Source: Deinococcus sonorensis KR-87 (GTDB lineage: Bacteria; Deinococcota; Deinococci; Deinococcales; Deinococcaceae). From it: 64,000 nt of DNA. The notes below the pieces were generated by a model. The model saw only the letters and a program-made list of their open reading frames with translations. It was not told where the DNA came from and made no database searches. The stretch covers positions 897,501-961,500 of the forward strand of contig NZ_CP158299.1 in the NCBI RefSeq assembly GCF_040256395.1, read 5' to 3'. A program made the translations under genes and the position numbers. Of the stretch, positions 1 through 8,070 are shown one piece after another (within the stretch, counting starts at the first letter, position 1; each line of letters opens with the position of its first letter).

Positions 1-1503
<1,503 letters not shown>

Positions 1504-1536
1504 CCCGGGGCACCCCGCCCACCCCACCTGACCTTC

Positions 1537-1564
1537 TTGCCGTGGCCCCGACCCCTGCTATGAT
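1537..1564 (+). promoter_or_regulatory. Putative dnaB promoter
   Basis: TTGCCG (1537-1542) and TATGAT (1559-1564) are separated by 16 bp, a plausible vegetative promoter. A start near 1571 would give dnaB a leader of about 150 nt containing three hairpins. Confidence 0.55.
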
Positions 1565-1576
1565 GCCCACAGGTCA

Positions 1577-1652
1577 GGCCGGCGTCATCCGGCCACCGGG
1601 ACCAGCGGTCCCCAACACTCATGTTTCATGCACCGGGAGGGCAGCGCCCTCC
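1577..1652 (+). promoter_or_regulatory. Structured 5' leader of dnaB: three successive hairpins
   Basis: Three perfect inverted repeats lie between the promoter and the gene. They are GGCCGG/CCGGCC at 1577-1594, GGGACC/GGTCCC at 1598-1612 with an AGC loop, and GGAGGGC/GCCCTCC at 1636-1652, also with an AGC loop. None has a T-run, so they do not look like intrinsic terminators. I do not recognise a known riboswitch class. A role in mRNA stability or autoregulation is only a possibility. Confidence 0.4.
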
Positions 1653-1718
1653 TGAGCCGCCCTGCCTTGCCGGGGCGCTTGCCGTGTGCTGAAACCCACA
1701 GGAGGCCCCCACCACACC

Positions 1719-3065
1719 ATGGAAGGCACACCCCGCATTCCCCCCCACAACAACGACGCCGAGATCAGTGTGCTGGGCAGCGTGCTGCTCGACAACGACG
1801 CCCTAATCCAGCTGGGTGACAGCGTCTCCGCCGAGATGTTCTACCGCGAGGGTCACCGCAAGATCTTCACCTGCATGCGCGGCCTGCAGGAACGCGGCGA
1901 GCCGGTGGATCTGGTGACGCTCAGCGATGAGCTGCGCCGGCTGAACCAGCTGGACGAGGTGGGCGGCCTCACCTACCTGATCGGGCTCTCCGAGCAGGTG
2001 CCGACCGCCGCCTACGCCGAGCACTACGCGCGCATCGTGCAGGAGAAGTACACCCTGCGCACGCTGATCCAGGCTTCAGGCCGGGTGATGCAGCTGGCCT
2101 ACGAGGCGCAGCTGCCGCTGGAAGACCTGCTGGACCGCAGCGAGAAGCTGATCTTCGAGGTGGCCGAGCAGAAAAAGACGGCCGAGGCCACCCAGGCGAT
2201 GAGCGACGTGGTGCATGACACCTTCGAGTACATCACGCTGCTGCACAGCAACCGGGGCATTCCCGACGGGGTGGCCAGCGGCTTCCGCGACCTGGACGAG
2301 CAGATCTCCGGGCTGCAGAAGGGCAGCCTGAACGTGCTGGCGGCCCGGCCCAGCATGGGCAAGACCGCCTTTGCGCTCTCGATTGCCCAGAACGTGGCGC
2401 TGAGAGGCGAGAAGACGGTGGCGGTGTTCAGTCTGGAGATGCCGGCGGTGCAGCTGGCCCTGCGGATGTTGTGCAGCGAGGGCCGGGTGGATATGAACCG
2501 CATCCGCAGCGGACAGCTGGGCGAGCGCGACTTCGAGCGGCTGGCGCACGCGGCGGGCCGGCTGGCCGAGGCCCCGATGGTCATCGACGATGAGCCGGAC
2601 CTGACCGTGAACGTGCTGAGAAGCAAGCTGCGCCGCATCGCCGCGCAGCACGGACAGCTGGGACTGGTGGTCATTGACTACCTGCAGCTGATGTCCGGCG
2701 GCAAGAACAGCGGGGGCAGCGACAACCGCCAGCAGGAGATCAGCCTGATCAGCCGATCGCTGAAGGGCATCGCCCGCGAAATGGAGGTGCCGATCGTGGT
2801 GCTCTCGCAGCTCTCGCGCGCGGTAGAGCAGCGGCCCAACCACCGCCCGATGCTCAGCGACCTGCGCGAGTCGGGTGCCATCGAGCAGGATGCAGATATC
2901 GTGATGTTCATCTACCGCGACGAGTACTACAATAAGGAAACCGACCAGCAGGGCATCGCGGAGATCATCATCGGCAAGCAGCGCAACGGCCCCGTCGGGA
3001 CCGTCAAGCTGCAGTTTCACAGTGCCCACGTGCGGTTCAACGACCTCGCGCCGGAAGGGGTCTGA
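1719..3065 (+). CDS. dnaB: Replicative DNA helicase DnaB
   Basis: Hexameric 5'-3' helicase that unwinds the chromosome at the replication fork. The 448-residue product has the N-terminal DnaB domain (PHNNDAEISVLGSVL at the start), a linker, and the RecA-like C-terminal domain. Walker A reads ARPSMGKTA near residue 210 and Walker B reads VVIDYLQLMSGG. The late motif QRNGPVGTVKLQF closes the fold, and no intein interrupts it. I chose ATG 1719, 13 bases after GGAGG (1701-1705), over the in-frame GTG at 1686, because homologues begin shortly before the PPxNxxAE motif. The Nudix gene starts 3 bp after its stop, so the two are probably co-transcribed. Confidence 0.97.
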   Translation: MEGTPRIPPHNNDAEISVLGSVLLDNDALIQLGDSVSAEMFYREGHRKIFTCMRGLQERGEPVDLVTLSDELRRLNQLDEVGGLTYLIGLSEQVPTAAYAEHYARIVQEKYTLRTLIQASGRVMQLAYEAQLPLEDLLDRSEKLIFEVAEQKKTAEATQAMSDVVHDTFEYITLLHSNRGIPDGVASGFRDLDEQISGLQKGSLNVLAARPSMGKTAFALSIAQNVALRGEKTVAVFSLEMPAVQLALRMLCSEGRVDMNRIRSGQLGERDFERLAHAAGRLAEAPMVIDDEPDLTVNVLRSKLRRIAAQHGQLGLVVIDYLQLMSGGKNSGGSDNRQQEISLISRSLKGIAREMEVPIVVLSQLSRAVEQRPNHRPMLSDLRESGAIEQDADIVMFIYRDEYYNKETDQQGIAEIIIGKQRNGPVGTVKLQFHSAHVRFNDLAPEGV

Positions 3066-3068
3066 CGC

Positions 3069-3728
3069 ATGAGTGACGAACAGAAGACGCAGGCGGCCGG
3101 GCGGCGGCGGCGCCGGCGGCGCGGCAGCAGTGCGCGCCCGGCCCCGGCCCAGCCGGTCGTCAGCGTGGCGGCCGCGCCGGCCCCCGTGGCCACCCCCAGG
3201 CGACCGGCCGCCCCCAAGCGCGCACCCAAGAAGCCGCCGGCCGAGCCGCGCATCGGAGTGGGCTGCATTGTGCTGCGCGGGGACGAGATCCTGATGGTGC
3301 GCGAGCGTGGCCGCTGGAGCCTGCCCAAGGGCGGGCTGGACGCGGGCGAGCTGGTGCAGATGGGCGCCCTGCGCGAGACCTATGAGGAGACCGGCCTGAC
3401 GGTGGAGATCCGGGAGCTGGCCTTCGTGGTGGAGTTCCAGGCGCAGACCTGGGGCCACCACCTGCAGTTCTTCTACCTGGCCCGCGAGGTCAGCGGCACG
3501 CTGGGCCCGCGCGACCCGGACCGCGAGGTGCAGGAGGCCAAGTTCATCCCGCTGCGCCAGCTGCGCGAATACCTGCGCTTCCGGCCCCGGCTGGTGGCGC
3601 TGGAGACTTGGCTGCGCGAGCGCAAGCCGCGCCACTTCGTCTTTGATCTGGACCACGAGCCGGCCATGCTGCGCAAGCGCCGCCGGGTGGAGAGCGGCAA
3701 GCTCACCGAGCCGGTGGGCGCCGACTGA
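3069..3728 (+). CDS. Nudix hydrolase with Arg-rich N-terminal tail
   Basis: The Nudix box fits the consensus exactly: GGLDAGE, seven residues, then RETYEETGL at about residues 87-109, so it should hydrolyse a nucleoside diphosphate linked to another moiety. The substrate cannot be read from sequence. About 55 residues precede the fold and form a low-complexity segment with seven consecutive arginines, then Ala/Pro/Lys repeats. This resembles a disordered nucleic-acid-binding tail and is unusual for the family. The C-terminus (after residue 180) is also basic. It starts 3 bp after dnaB, so it is probably translated from the dnaB message. Confidence 0.9.
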   Translation: MSDEQKTQAAGRRRRRRRGSSARPAPAQPVVSVAAAPAPVATPRRPAAPKRAPKKPPAEPRIGVGCIVLRGDEILMVRERGRWSLPKGGLDAGELVQMGALRETYEETGLTVEIRELAFVVEFQAQTWGHHLQFFYLAREVSGTLGPRDPDREVQEAKFIPLRQLREYLRFRPRLVALETWLRERKPRHFVFDLDHEPAMLRKRRRVESGKLTEPVGAD

Positions 3729-3753
3729 GCAGAGGTTTTCCTCAGCAAGGTCA

Positions 3754-3786
3754 TGTCTCGTTCTGCTAACATCAGAACATGAGACA
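3754..3786. promoter_or_regulatory. Inverted repeat spanning the -10 box and start codon of the zinc-ribbon gene
   Basis: TGTCTCGTTCTG (3754-3765) pairs with CAGAAC (3773-3778) plus GAGACA (3781-3786), with the AT of the start codon bulged between the right-hand halves. The 7-bp centre contains the -10 hexamer TAACAT. This geometry suits an operator that blocks RNA polymerase, or an mRNA hairpin hiding the start. Confidence 0.5.
3767..3772 (+). promoter_or_regulatory. Leaderless-type -10 box (TAACAT) of the zinc-ribbon gene
   Basis: TAACAT lies six bases before ATG 3779 and there is no Shine-Dalgarno, so transcription probably begins at the start codon. Confidence 0.6.
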
Positions 3787-3976
3787 AAAAATACGTGACG
3801 ATCCCTACCCGGTCAGCGGGCGCGGCTACGTGCATGTGTGCCCCGGCTGCGGCGATCCCCTGGAGCTGTACGACACCCGAGACGGAGATCAGGCCTACTG
3901 GTGCCACCGCTGCCAGCGCGGCCACCGGGCCGGCAGTCCACCCCCTGAAGCGCTGCGTCCGGAACAGGCCAGCTGA
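3779..3976 (+). CDS. Small zinc-ribbon protein, unknown function
   Basis: The 65-residue product has two knuckles, C21-PG-C24 and C42-HR-C45, separated by 17 residues, which is a rubredoxin-like zinc ribbon. The first 20 residues are basic and the tail is Pro/Ala/Glu. No catalytic motif is visible. It stands alone between the dnaB-Nudix pair and the SDR-nrdR pair with its own leaderless-type promoter embedded in an inverted repeat, which hints at self-regulation or stress control. I do not recognise a named family. A nucleic-acid-binding or adaptor role is conceivable but not shown. Confidence 0.75.
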   Translation: MRQKIRDDPYPVSGRGYVHVCPGCGDPLELYDTRDGDQAYWCHRCQRGHRAGSPPPEALRPEQAS

Positions 3977-3982
3977 AGACGA

Positions 3983-3988
3983 TATACT
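3983..3988 (+). promoter_or_regulatory. Leaderless-type -10 box (TATACT) of the SDR-nrdR operon
   Basis: TATACT sits eight bases before ATG 3997 with no ribosome-binding site between, inside the gap after the zinc-ribbon gene. Confidence 0.6.
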
Positions 3989-3996
3989 GGGCCGTT

Positions 3997-4719
3997 ATGC
4001 CTGAGCCGCTGTCTCCCCTCCCCGATACCCGCCTGAGTGGTCAGGTGATCGCCGTGACCGGCGCCGACCAGGGCTATGGCCGCATCGTCAGCATGGTGCT
4101 GGCGCGGGCCGGGGCCAACGTGGTGCTGATCGGCGACCTGGCCGAGACGCTGGCTGCACATGCCAGCGCCATCGAGGGGGCCGGCGGGACTGCCATTCCG
4201 ATCAAAGCGGACGTCGGCGTGCCGCTGGACTGGCGCAGCGCCCAGGACCGCATTCTGGAGATCTTCGGGGCGCTGCACGGCATCGTGCATCTGGCAGACA
4301 AGCGCGCCCACAGCAGCTTCACCATGCTCAGCGAGGCCGAGTGGATGGACCTGTTCAACTGCAACGTCAAGAGCAGCGTTGCCATCGCGCAGATCGTGCG
4401 CCGACACCTGCGCGGCACCTGGCTGACCATCATCGGGCCGCACCTCAACGAGACCGGCCTGCACGTGGCCCCGCAGCGCGGCGCGCTGGGCGGGCTGGTG
4501 GAGCAGGCGCACCTGGAGGAACTGCGCGCCAACCTGGTGCTGCCCGGCCGGCAGGCCAGCGGCGACGAGGCACAGGACCTCCCGGTGGCCGACGCGGTGC
4601 TGGCACTGGCACTGCCGGAACTGCGGCACCTGGGCGGCAACCTGATCCGCGTGCCGCTGTCGGAGCCGCCGCGGGCGCCCCGAGACCAGCCGACCCCGCT
4701 GGAGCTGCACTTCCGGTGA
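3997..4719 (+). CDS. SDR-fold protein lacking the catalytic Tyr-Lys pair
   Basis: The N-terminus has a Rossmann nucleotide-binding loop (TGADQGYGR near residue 22) and the typical Asn in strand 4 (NCNVKS near residue 110), so the protein belongs to the short-chain dehydrogenase/reductase fold. Where the YxxxK active site should be, it reads QRGALGGLVEQAHLEEL, with no tyrosine-lysine pair. It is therefore probably not a normal oxidoreductase; it may bind NAD(P)(H) as a sensor or scaffold. Its stop codon overlaps the GTG start of nrdR by 4 bp, which indicates translational coupling with a dNTP-responsive regulator. Confidence 0.8.
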   Translation: MPEPLSPLPDTRLSGQVIAVTGADQGYGRIVSMVLARAGANVVLIGDLAETLAAHASAIEGAGGTAIPIKADVGVPLDWRSAQDRILEIFGALHGIVHLADKRAHSSFTMLSEAEWMDLFNCNVKSSVAIAQIVRRHLRGTWLTIIGPHLNETGLHVAPQRGALGGLVEQAHLEELRANLVLPGRQASGDEAQDLPVADAVLALALPELRHLGGNLIRVPLSEPPRAPRDQPTPLELHFR

Positions 4720-5162
4720 GGTGCCCGTACTGCTCTGCCCCGGACAGCCGGGTGGTCAACTCCCGGCCCGGCGACGACGGCAGCGCCATCCGGCGGCGGC
4801 GCGAGTGCCTGAGCTGCAGCCGGCGCTTCACCACCTACGAACGCGCCCAGCTGGAGCCGCTGATGGTGGTCAAGCGCGAGGGCGCGCGTCAGGCCTTCAA
4901 CCCGGACAAGCTGCTGCGCGGCCTGCTGCTCGCCACCGAGAAACGGCCGGTGCCGGAGGAGCGGCTGCGCAGCTTCGCGTACAGCTTCGAGGACGAGGTA
5001 CAGGCGCCGGAGATCACCAGCACCGAGATCGGCAAGCGGGCCATGACCTTCCTGCGCCCGCTGGACGACGTGGCCTACATCCGCTTTGCCAGCGTGTACC
5101 GTGACTTCGACAGCCTGGAGCGCTTCATTGAGGAGATTCAGGGTCTGAAGGACGAAGGATAA
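4716..5162 (+). CDS. nrdR: Transcriptional repressor NrdR
   Basis: NrdR represses ribonucleotide reductase genes in response to bound ATP/dATP. The 148-residue product shows the full family layout: an N-terminal zinc ribbon with C3-x2-C6 and C31-x2-C34, then an ATP-cone domain beginning VVKREGARQAFNPDKL. I use GTG 4716, which gives the canonical RCPYC start and forms a GTGA overlap with the SDR stop. No ribonucleotide reductase genes lie in this window, so its targets are elsewhere. The 3' end overlaps the convergent acyltransferase gene by 38 bp. Confidence 0.96.
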   Translation: MRCPYCSAPDSRVVNSRPGDDGSAIRRRRECLSCSRRFTTYERAQLEPLMVVKREGARQAFNPDKLLRGLLLATEKRPVPEERLRSFAYSFEDEVQAPEITSTEIGKRAMTFLRPLDDVAYIRFASVYRDFDSLERFIEEIQGLKDEG

Positions 5163-5739
5163 CGGGCGTCTGCCGCTCCGGATGGCGGCCGGTCACGTCC
5201 TGGAAGAACAACTCGAACTTGCCGAAGTCCTGCTCGATGTTGCCGCTCGGCTGCAGGTAGCCGCCGATGCCCACCTCGCGCCGCCGCCAGTCGATGTAGC
5301 ACAGGCCGATCGGCACCTGCGCTTTGAGCGCGATGTAGTAGAAGCCGCTGCGCCAGTGATCGGCGCGGGCGCGGGTGCCTTCCGCCGAGAGCGCCAGCAG
5401 CATCTGGTCGCTGTCCCGGATCAGGGTGGCGACCGCCTCGGTGAAGTTGCCGCCCACCTGCCGGCGGTCCAGCGACACCCCGCCCAGCCAGCGCATCAGG
5501 CCGCCCATCGGGCCGCGGAACAGGCTGTGCTTCCCGATCCAGTGCAGCGGCAGCGGCACCACCGCGCGCATCAGCATGGCCGGCAGAAAATCCCAGTTGC
5601 TGGTGTGGGGGTAGGCGACCAGCACCGCCTTGCGCCCCTGGTTCGGGGGCGGCACGTACACCACCGTCCAGCCGAGCAGCCGGGCCAGGGCCCGCCACCC
5701 GCGGTGGCCTAGCGGCGCGGCACGTGTTTGTCGTGTCAT
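5125..5739 (-). CDS. PlsC-like 1-acyl-glycerol-3-phosphate acyltransferase family protein
   Basis: The 204-residue protein carries an HX4D-type acyltransferase motif (PHTSNWDF near residue 45), followed by GKHSLFRGPMG and an EGTR motif (SAEGTRAR near residue 119). These correspond to blocks I-III of membrane glycerolipid acyltransferases. It would transfer acyl chains to a phospholipid precursor or related alcohol at the inner membrane. The acceptor is uncertain, because short members of this family act on diverse substrates. The TATACT box six bases upstream marks a leaderless start. It is convergent with nrdR, and the two overlap. Confidence 0.82.
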   Translation of the reverse strand: MTRQTRAAPLGHRGWRALARLLGWTVVYVPPPNQGRKAVLVAYPHTSNWDFLPAMLMRAVVPLPLHWIGKHSLFRGPMGGLMRWLGGVSLDRRQVGGNFTEAVATLIRDSDQMLLALSAEGTRARADHWRSGFYYIALKAQVPIGLCYIDWRRREVGIGGYLQPSGNIEQDFGKFELFFQDVTGRHPERQTPVILRPSDPESPQ

Positions 5740-5745
5740 GTGGGC

Positions 5746-5751
5746 AGTATA
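5746..5751 (-). promoter_or_regulatory. Leaderless-type -10 box (TATACT) of the acyltransferase gene
   Basis: On the minus strand TATACT is followed by GCCCAC and then the ATG at 5739. Confidence 0.65.
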
Positions 5752-5771
5752 GGGAGCCGCCGTCCGCCCTC

Positions 5772-5800
5772 TTGACGATTCTGGTGAGCCCTGTCACACT
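5772..5800 (+). promoter_or_regulatory. Promoter of the lacI-type regulator and frc operon
   Basis: TTGACG (5772-5777) and CACACT (5795-5800) are 17 bp apart, so transcription should start near 5807. Operator 1 begins about ten bases downstream of that point, a position suited to steric repression. Confidence 0.6.
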
Positions 5801-5815
5801 GGCGCCATCAGAAAT

Positions 5816-5829
5816 TGAAATCGATTGCA
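5816..5829 (+). promoter_or_regulatory. Operator O1 of the LacI-type regulator
   Basis: TGAAATCGATTGCA is a near-palindrome with the central CG step typical of LacI/GalR operators. The same 14 bp recur at 5892, 76 bp downstream. Confidence 0.75.
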
Positions 5830-5891
5830 GTCCCTGTCGGTGGTTCTCCGCATCTCGCCCGAACGGTCAGCATTTATGGCTGTTCAGAGAG

Positions 5892-5905
5892 TGAAATCGA
5901 TTGCA
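5892..5905 (+). promoter_or_regulatory. Operator O2 of the LacI-type regulator, overlapping its start codon
   Basis: An exact second copy of TGAAATCGATTGCA, whose last base is the A of the ATG at 5905. The pair could allow DNA looping or act as a transcription roadblock. Confidence 0.75.
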
Positions 5906-6912
5906 TGAGTGGACTCGCTGCCGTCGCCAAACTTGCCCAGGTTTCTCCGGCCACCGCGTCCCGCGCGCTGCACCGGCCGGAAATGGTGGCGCGTGAAACC
6001 CGCGAGCGGGTGGAGCAGGCGGCCGAACAGCTGGGCTACCGGCCCAATCAGCTGGCCCGCAGCCTGCGCACCCGCGACAGCCGCACGCTGGCGCTGGTGG
6101 TGACCGACATCCTGAACCCCTTCTCGGCCACCATCGCCAAGGCGGTTCAGGACACCGCCGACCAGAGCGGGCACAACCTCTTCCTGTTCAACAGTGACGA
6201 GGAGCCGGACAAGGAGCGCCGCGCCCTGGAGACGCTGCGCGGCCACCTGCCGCAGGGCCTGATCGTGGTGCCCACGCCGGGAGCCCGGGAGAACCTGGAA
6301 CTGGTGCCGGACCTGCCGGTGATTGAGCTGGACCGCGCCAGCGGCCGTCCCGGCGCGTATACGGTGATGGTGGACAACCGGGGCGGCGCGTATCAGGCGG
6401 TGCGGCATCTGCTGGACCTGGGCCACACCCGCATCGGCATGATCGTGGGGCGGCGCAACATCAGCACCGCCCAGGAGCGCTACGAGGGCTACTGTCAGGC
6501 GCTGGACGAGGCCGGGCTGCCGTATCAGGAGGCGCTGGTGCTGCCGGGCAACCATCGTGAGGAGGACGGCCGTCAGGCCGCCACCCAGCTGCTGAGTCAG
6601 CCGGCCGGCGTGCGGCCCACTGCCCTGTTCGTGGGCAACAACGAGATGACGGTGGGTGCGGTGCTGGCCGCCCGCCAGCTGCAGCTGAGTCTTCCCGGCG
6701 ACCTGTCGGTGGTGGGCTTCGACGACTCGCGCTGGGCCCGCACCACCACTCCCTCCATCACCGTGATCGCGCAGCCGACGTACCAGCTGGGCCAGCTGGC
6801 CTGCCAGCGCCTGATCCAGCTGATGAGCGGCGTGGCGCCGCCCGAGGCCCACACCCGGCTGCCCACCACCCTGATCGTGCGGGAAAGCACCGGCCCTCCG
6901 CCCGCCCGTTGA
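5905..6912 (+). CDS. LacI-family transcriptional regulator of the frc operon
   Basis: The N-terminal helix-turn-helix reads VAKLAQVSPATASRALHRP, followed by the hinge (GYRPNQLARSLRT), which is classic LacI/GalR. The rest is a periplasmic-binding-protein-like sensor domain (ALVVTDILNPF, then GFDDSRWARTTTPSIT near the end). I chose ATG 5905, not the longer in-frame start at 5815, because the longer version would translate both operators and because LacI proteins begin right at the HTH. The regulator precedes frcB by 42 bp without a separate promoter, so it likely represses its own transcript and the transporter, with the transported sugar or its phosphate as inducer. Confidence 0.93.
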   Translation: MSGLAAVAKLAQVSPATASRALHRPEMVARETRERVEQAAEQLGYRPNQLARSLRTRDSRTLALVVTDILNPFSATIAKAVQDTADQSGHNLFLFNSDEEPDKERRALETLRGHLPQGLIVVPTPGARENLELVPDLPVIELDRASGRPGAYTVMVDNRGGAYQAVRHLLDLGHTRIGMIVGRRNISTAQERYEGYCQALDEAGLPYQEALVLPGNHREEDGRQAATQLLSQPAGVRPTALFVGNNEMTVGAVLAARQLQLSLPGDLSVVGFDDSRWARTTTPSITVIAQPTYQLGQLACQRLIQLMSGVAPPEAHTRLPTTLIVRESTGPPPAR

Positions 6913-6954
6913 CCGCCCCCGGCCCCTCGCCTCTCGTTCCCACAGGAGACTCCC

Positions 6955-7971
6955 ATGACCCAGCTCAAGCGCGCCGCCCTGCTGTGTACCGCCGCCCTTT
7001 CCGCCACCGCCGCCGTGGCCGGCCTGGCGCTGGCCCAGAGCAGCGGTCAGCCGATCATCGGGCTGATCACCAAGACCGAGACCAACCCCTTCTTCGTGAA
7101 GATGAAGGAGGGCGCGCAGACGGCCGCCACCAAGGGCGGGGCCAAGCTGCTGACCGGGGCGGGCAAGGCCGACGGCGACAACGCCGGACAGGTCACGGCG
7201 CTGGAGAACATGGTGGCGGCCGGCGCCAAGACGATCCTGATCACGCCGAGCGACAGCAAGGCCATCGTGCCGGCCATCCAGAAGGCGCGCGCCGCCGGGG
7301 TGATGGTGATCGCGCTGGACAGCCCCACCGAACCGCAGAGCGCGGTGGACGCGTTGTTCGCCACCAACAACTACAAGGCCGGGCAGCTGATCGGGCAGTA
7401 CGCCCGGAAGGCCATGGCCGGCAAGAAGGCCGTGATCGCCACGCTGGACCTGTTCCCCGGTCAGCCGGTGGGCATCGCGCGGCACAACGGCTTCCTGCAG
7501 GGCTTCGGCACGGCCGGCATCACCGACAAGACCACCGCCCAGGTGCAGACCGGCGTGGCCTGCGCGCAGGATTCGTTCGGGGATCAGGCCAAGGGCCAGA
7601 CCGCCATGGAGAACTGCCTGCAGAAGAACCCGGACATCAACCTGGTGTACACCATCAACGAACCGGCCGCCGCCGGCGCGTACCAGGCGCTGAAGTCCAT
7701 CGGGCGCGAGAAGGACGTGATGATCGTGTCGGTGGACGGCGGCTGTGCGGGTGTGCGCAACGTGCAGGCCGGCGTGATCGCGGCCACCAGCCAGCAGTAC
7801 CCCCTCAAGATGGCCAGCATGGGCGTAGAGGCCGGGCTCGCGTACGCCAAGAGCGGCAAGAAGGTCAGCGGCTATACCGACACCGGCGTGACGCTGATCA
7901 CCAACAAGGCCGTGGCCGGCGTGAGCAGCAAGGACACCAAGTTCGGGCTGGCCAACTGCTGGGGCCAGTAA
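6955..7971 (+). CDS. frcB: Fructose-type ABC transporter, substrate-binding protein
   Basis: Secreted binding protein of 338 residues with a cleavable signal peptide (basic MTQLKR, hydrophobic core, probable cleavage after ALA near residue 27). The mature part begins PIIGLITKTETNPFFVKMKE and later has DGDN, ITPSD and TINEPAAAGAYQALKS. From memory these match the Sinorhizobium FrcB family closely, so fructose, and perhaps ribose or mannose, is the likely ligand. AGGAG precedes the ATG. It is the first transporter gene after the LacI-type regulator. A GC hairpin after its stop may favour higher binding-protein levels than permease levels. Confidence 0.9.
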   Translation: MTQLKRAALLCTAALSATAAVAGLALAQSSGQPIIGLITKTETNPFFVKMKEGAQTAATKGGAKLLTGAGKADGDNAGQVTALENMVAAGAKTILITPSDSKAIVPAIQKARAAGVMVIALDSPTEPQSAVDALFATNNYKAGQLIGQYARKAMAGKKAVIATLDLFPGQPVGIARHNGFLQGFGTAGITDKTTAQVQTGVACAQDSFGDQAKGQTAMENCLQKNPDINLVYTINEPAAAGAYQALKSIGREKDVMIVSVDGGCAGVRNVQAGVIAATSQQYPLKMASMGVEAGLAYAKSGKKVSGYTDTGVTLITNKAVAGVSSKDTKFGLANCWGQ

Positions 7972-8008
7972 CGGCCTGAGGGTCTCGGCCCCCTGCGGCC
8001 CCTTTCCC

Positions 8009-8034
8009 GGGCGCGTGGCCCCTGGCCCGCGCCC
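8009..8034 (+). repeat. Intercistronic hairpin between frcB and frcC
   Basis: GGGCGCG (8009-8015) and CGCGCCC (8028-8034) form a 7-bp stem with a 12-nt loop and no T-run. It is more likely an mRNA stabiliser or attenuator after the binding-protein gene than a full terminator. Confidence 0.45.
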
Positions 8035-8070
8035 GCTGCCGTCTCCTCTCCTGACCTTTCGGAGGTTCAG

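Noticed and set aside
1577..1718. Known riboswitch in the dnaB leader
   Set aside because: The hairpins do not match the conserved cores of the cobalamin, TPP, SAM or yybP-ykoY classes as far as I can judge by eye.
5815..5904. Longer N-terminus for the LacI-type regulator
   Set aside because: It would translate both operators, and LacI proteins begin directly at the helix-turn-helix encoded from 5905.
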